In this document: piece by piece, positions 32,047-35,511 of the stretch
Layout: each line of letters starts with the position of its first letter
How positions within the stretch are numbered: position 1 is the stretch's first letter
Assembly (NCBI GenBank): GCA_021414065.1
Contig: JAIOPE010000035.1
Span: 1 to 35,511, forward strand
DNA length: 35,511 nt
Direction of reading: 5' to 3'
From: Planctomycetota bacterium
GTDB lineage: Bacteria > Planctomycetota > JAJSAM01 > JAJVHW01
Notes under the pieces: model-generated
The model's input: the letters and a program-made list of their open reading frames with translations, nothing else
Told to the model about the DNA's origin: nothing
Database searches by the model: none
Position numbers and translations under genes: made by a program

Positions 32047-35000
32047 ATGACACACCCCGTCGCCGAGTACCTGCAGGAGCTCTACCTCATCTCTGGCGTG
32101 AGCGTGCCCGAGACCAGCGGATACCCGGCGTTGTCACGACTCCTCAATGCGGTTGGCAGCTCTTTGAAGCCGAAGATCACGGCCGTCATCCATCCGTCCA
32201 ACAACGGCGCCGGCATTCCGGATGGTGGCCTCTTCTCTGCCAAGGAACTCAAGAAGCACGGCCAGGGCTCTCCTGCACTGCTCCAACTCAAGCCTGAGCG
32301 CGGCGTCATCGAGGTGAAGGCGCTCGACACCGATCTCTCCGCCTTCGAGAGCAGCCCGCAGGTGCAGAAGTACCTGGAGCACTACGGCCAGATCCTCCTC
32401 ACGAACTACCGCGCCTTCGCGCTCTGGTCCTGGCGAAATGGCAAGGCGGTCGCTGGAGAGCGCTACAGCATCGCCCCAACCGCCAAGGACTTCTGGGACA
32501 AGACCCATACCGTCCGCAAGGACCCAAAGCACCCCGAGCACGAGCGCCTCTGGCAGTTCCTCCGCCGCGCGCTGCTGAGCAGCGCGCGCATCGCCACCCC
32601 GCAGGATTTGGCGCTCTACCTCGCCAGCTACGCTCGCGAGGCACGAGCCCGCATCGAGATCGCTCCCATGGGCGCGCTGGAGCCGGTGAAGAAGGCCGTA
32701 AGCGACGCCCTCGGCGTCCGCTTCGAGGGCGAGAAGGGGCTCCACTTCTTCCAGTCAACCCTCATCCAGACACTCTTCTACGGCACCTTCTCCGCCTGGG
32801 TGCTCTGGCATGAGGAACACAGCAGAACGACCGACCGCTTCCAGTGGCGGCTCTCCGCGCAGTACCTCGGCCTGCCCATCCTGCGCACCCTCTTCGTCCA
32901 ACTCGCCGGTGATCCGAAGAAGGTCCGCGCTCTCGATCTAGAGGAAGTACTCGACTGGACGGAGGACTGCCTCGCCCGCGTGGACCGCGCGAGCTTCTTC
33001 GCCCGTTACGACATGGGCGATGCCGTGCAGTACTTCTACGAGCCCTTCCTCGCCGAGTTCGATCCCGAGCTGCGCAAGGCCTTCGGCGTCTGGTACACCC
33101 CGCCCGAGATCGTCCGCTACATGGTCGGCAGCGTGGACAAAGCCCTGCGGGAGAACTTCCATCTCGCGGATGGCCTCGCCGATCCCAGCGTCATCGTGCT
33201 CGATCCCTGCTGCGGCACCGGCGCTTACCTTGTCGAGACGCTGAAGCTCATCCGCCGCCGCCTGGTCGAGGGCTACGGCGAAAGCCAGGCCGGGCTGAAG
33301 ATCAAAGAAGTGGCCAAACACCGCCTCTACGGCTTCGAGCTGCTCCCCGCGCCCTACGTCGTCTCCCATCTCCAGATTGACCTCATGCTCACCCGCTGGG
33401 GTGCCGCGCTGGATCATGAAAAAGACGAGCGTGCCGGCGTCTTCCTCACCAATGCCCTCACCGGCTGGGTGCCCATCAAGTCCCCCAAAGACCTGCCGTT
33501 CTCCGAGTTCGCCGCCGAGCGCGATGCCGCCGACCATGTGAAGCAACAGGAGCAAATCCTCGTCATCATCGGCAATCCGCCGTATGACGGCTACGCAGGC
33601 ATGGCCGTGGAGGAGGAGCGCAATCTCAGCGAGGCCTACCGCGACACCAAAGAAGCGCCCAAGCCCCAAGGCCAGGGCCTCAACGACCTCTACATCCGCT
33701 TCTTCCGCATGGCCGAGCGCCGCATCGCCGAAGGCGTGCCGCAGTCTGATGAACTCAGGCCCGGCCCGCCGCGTAACGATGCCAAGGGCATCATCTGCTA
33801 CATCAGCAACTACTCCTGGCTCGACGGCCTCTCCCACACCGGGATGCGCGAGCGCTTCATGGAAGTCTTCGACTCCATCACCATCGACTGCCTCAACGGC
33901 GACAAATACAAGACCGGCAAAAAGACCCCCGACGGCCGGCCCGACCCCAGCGTCTTCTCCACCGAGAAAAACCGCGAAGGCATCCAAGTCGGCACCGCCA
34001 TCGCCCTCATGGAGCGCAGACCGCAGGGCAAAAAGCGAGCCAAGGACGCCGACGCAGCCGCCTACAATCCTCACGCCGAACTCGGCCTCCGACACTGGTG
34101 GGGAGCTAACAAACGAGCAGAACTTGAGGCGACATTGGAGAAGCCAAAGGACTGCAAATCACTCAAACCAGGCCTGTCATTCGGACTACCGTTCATGCCG
34201 ATGGGAATGAACGTAGCTTACAACAATTGGGCTTCGCTCCCGTCGTTACTTCAAAAGTTTATCCCCGGTGTGCAAACCAAGCGTGACGACTTTGTTGTTG
34301 CGTTTGATAAAGAGGAATTGCTCAAGCGGCTACACGACTACTTTGATCACACTATTCCTGACTCGCGAATTGCTCATTTGTATCCACGTGCGATGGAAAA
34401 AACTGCGAGGTTCGATCCTCACGAAGTTCGGAAGTTTCTGCTAAATCGAGGACTTCTTCCCGAACACGTTGTTCGCTACGCATATCGTCCATTCGACATC
34501 CGCTGGGTCTATTGGGAGCACGAGACGAAATTGCTTGGTGAGAAGAGCCCAGATATTTTTCCACAAGCGTTTAATGGAAACATCTTCATTGAGGCGCGGC
34601 AGCGCCAAGTGAAGGACGATTTTGATCGAGGCTATGTCGTTACCGCTTTGCCCGACAACTTTGGAAACGGATTCAGCAGTTTCTTTCCACTGTTCCTGAG
34701 ACCGGTAACCAAAGACTTAACCTCGGACGAAGCGCACCCCGACCTCTTCGCCCCCGCGAAGCCCAGCGGCCCGCAGCCGAACCTGACGGACTTTGCGCGG
34801 GAGTATCTGGCGGGCCTGAAGTGCGGGGCGGAGGACTTGTTCTTCCACATAGTCGCCGTGCTGCACGCGCCGCTTTACCGCGAGGAGAACGCCGGAGCCC
34901 TGCGGCAGGACTGGCCCCGCGTGCCCCTGCCGAAGACCGCGAAAGTCCTGAAAGCCGGAGCCGACCTCGGCCGCCAGATCGCCTCCCTGCTCGATCCCGA

Positions 35001-35484
35001 AACCCCCGTCGAAGGCGTCACCACCCTGAGAGTCCGGGAGGATTTGAGAGGTCTCGGAGAGCTGACGGTGGAGAGCGGCGGGAAGACCCCCGACCTCGCC
35101 ATTGCCGCCGGCTGGGGGTACGTCGGCCAGGGCGGCGTGACCATGCCCGGCTCCGGCACGACCACGCGCGGCACCCGCGGCGAGGCCTACCTCGACATTC
35201 ACCTCAACGCCACCACCCGTTGGAAAGACGTACCCGAACCCGTCTGGAACTACACCCTAAGCGGCTACCGAGTGCTCAAGAAGTGGCTCAGCTACCGCGA
35301 GAGCGCCCTCCTCGGTCGCCCGCTCACCAGCGACGAAGTTCAGCAGTTCACGAACCACGTCCGCCGCATCACCGTAAGCGTCCGCTGCTCCCCATCCCCC
35401 CGACCCAGCGGACTCGATGCGCGTCGGTTTCAACGCGAGATCGGGATCAGCCGCGGCGGGCGGCGGCCCAGTTGCGCGGCGTGA
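32047..35484 (+). CDS. Single-chain nuclease-methyltransferase, type ISP/IIG restriction enzyme-like
   Basis: The 1145-residue protein combines DNA cleavage and adenine methylation. An N-terminal PD-(D/E)XK nuclease core is seen at P58-D59 (GIPDGG) and E89-V90-K91 (GVIEVKAL). The N6-adenine methyltransferase part has GVWYTPPEIVRYMV (about 347-360), SAM motif VLDPCCGTGAYLVE (about 385) and catalytic NPPY at about 509-512. The end (SGYRVLKKWLSYRE, GRPLTSDEVQQFTNHVRRI) matches the C-terminal specificity region of type ISP enzymes. I see no helicase P-loop between nuclease and methyltransferase, unlike LlaBIII-type ISP proteins. G+C drops to about 50% over about 34100-34735. After VRRI the tail is Arg/Ser-rich and atypical. 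The ATG at 32047 (MTHPVAEYLQELYL) is the natural family start. Confidence 0.88.
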   Translation: MTHPVAEYLQELYLISGVSVPETSGYPALSRLLNAVGSSLKPKITAVIHPSNNGAGIPDGGLFSAKELKKHGQGSPALLQLKPERGVIEVKALDTDLSAFESSPQVQKYLEHYGQILLTNYRAFALWSWRNGKAVAGERYSIAPTAKDFWDKTHTVRKDPKHPEHERLWQFLRRALLSSARIATPQDLALYLASYAREARARIEIAPMGALEPVKKAVSDALGVRFEGEKGLHFFQSTLIQTLFYGTFSAWVLWHEEHSRTTDRFQWRLSAQYLGLPILRTLFVQLAGDPKKVRALDLEEVLDWTEDCLARVDRASFFARYDMGDAVQYFYEPFLAEFDPELRKAFGVWYTPPEIVRYMVGSVDKALRENFHLADGLADPSVIVLDPCCGTGAYLVETLKLIRRRLVEGYGESQAGLKIKEVAKHRLYGFELLPAPYVVSHLQIDLMLTRWGAALDHEKDERAGVFLTNALTGWVPIKSPKDLPFSEFAAERDAADHVKQQEQILVIIGNPPYDGYAGMAVEEERNLSEAYRDTKEAPKPQGQGLNDLYIRFFRMAERRIAEGVPQSDELRPGPPRNDAKGIICYISNYSWLDGLSHTGMRERFMEVFDSITIDCLNGDKYKTGKKTPDGRPDPSVFSTEKNREGIQVGTAIALMERRPQGKKRAKDADAAAYNPHAELGLRHWWGANKRAELEATLEKPKDCKSLKPGLSFGLPFMPMGMNVAYNNWASLPSLLQKFIPGVQTKRDDFVVAFDKEELLKRLHDYFDHTIPDSRIAHLYPRAMEKTARFDPHEVRKFLLNRGLLPEHVVRYAYRPFDIRWVYWEHETKLLGEKSPDIFPQAFNGNIFIEARQRQVKDDFDRGYVVTALPDNFGNGFSSFFPLFLRPVTKDLTSDEAHPDLFAPAKPSGPQPNLTDFAREYLAGLKCGAEDLFFHIVAVLHAPLYREENAGALRQDWPRVPLPKTAKVLKAGADLGRQIASLLDPETPVEGVTTLRVREDLRGLGELTVESGGKTPDLAIAAGWGYVGQGGVTMPGSGTTTRGTRGEAYLDIHLNATTRWKDVPEPVWNYTLSGYRVLKKWLSYRESALLGRPLTSDEVQQFTNHVRRITVSVRCSPSPRPSGLDARRFQREIGISRGGRRPSCAA

Positions 35485-35511
35485 AGCTCGAGAGCTGCGA
35501 GTCGCGCGCGG

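Noticed and set aside
32938..34095. Minus-strand open frame of 385 codons within the restriction gene
   Set aside because: The opposite strand carries the SAM and NPPY motifs; this frame has no family signature.
35447..35511. Minus-strand fragment ending SFTPRNWAAARRG at the right edge, as the C terminus of a further gene
   Set aside because: Only about 20 codons are visible and they overlap the restriction gene's tail; it looks plausible as a protein end but cannot be supported.

Overview
The window is about 35.5 kb of GC-rich bacterial DNA (close to 70% G+C by eye over most of its length). Genes are densely packed, often with ATGA or GTGA stop/start overlaps. The gene content suggests a Planctomycetota-like bacterium: ASPIC/UnbV-FG-GAP proteins, lipoproteins with beta-propellers and CxxCH haem sites, a giant ECF sigma factor fused to extracellular domains, and glucose-6-phosphate dehydrogenase paired with OpcA. 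This placement is inferred from protein families. There is no rRNA or other marker to confirm it.

Region 1 (1-7106) is a pentose-phosphate locus. A 5' part of transketolase (tkt, running off the left edge) and the zwf-opcA pair lie on the minus strand. Between them, on the plus strand, sit four tandem membrane-anchored paralogues (1609-4269) joined by 4-bp overlaps. The first has only the N-terminal module.

Region 2 (7261-13923) holds mainly single envelope genes: two exported proteins, a small PD-(D/E)XK-like protein, a DUF4197 lipoprotein, a lower-GC pair (membrane protein plus propeller lipoprotein) and a Tat-exported S41 peptidase.

Region 3 (14062-20062) holds a decayed AbiE toxin-antitoxin locus with its operator, a 1304-residue sigma factor/transmembrane/carboxypeptidase-regulatory-repeat fusion, and a PAS-LuxR regulator with a CRP-like palindrome upstream.

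Region 4 (20218-29859) is the most striking part: eight minus-strand genes that read as one operon. In order they are a type I-beta DAHP synthase, a CRTAC1-type FG-GAP/ASPIC lipoprotein, a PD40-type lipoprotein with one C-terminal CxxCH, a membrane-anchored propeller plus cytochrome c peroxidase-like protein with three CxxCH, a Reg_prop-type propeller, a RidA-family protein, and two periplasmic-binding-protein homologues without a transporter. The PD40-CxxCH protein followed by a propeller-peroxidase fusion recalls the domain layout of hydrazine synthase alpha and beta-gamma subunits. That is an architectural analogy, not evidence for hydrazine chemistry. The operon looks like an envelope redox system tied to aromatic or imine metabolism.

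Region 5 (29963-35484) is on the plus strand: two adjacent exported alpha/beta hydrolases (one fused to a thioredoxin-like domain), then a single-chain nuclease-methyltransferase of the type ISP/IIG kind. That gene has a low-GC stretch in its likely target-recognition region and an aberrant C terminus. No tRNA, rRNA, CRISPR array or insertion sequence was recognised.
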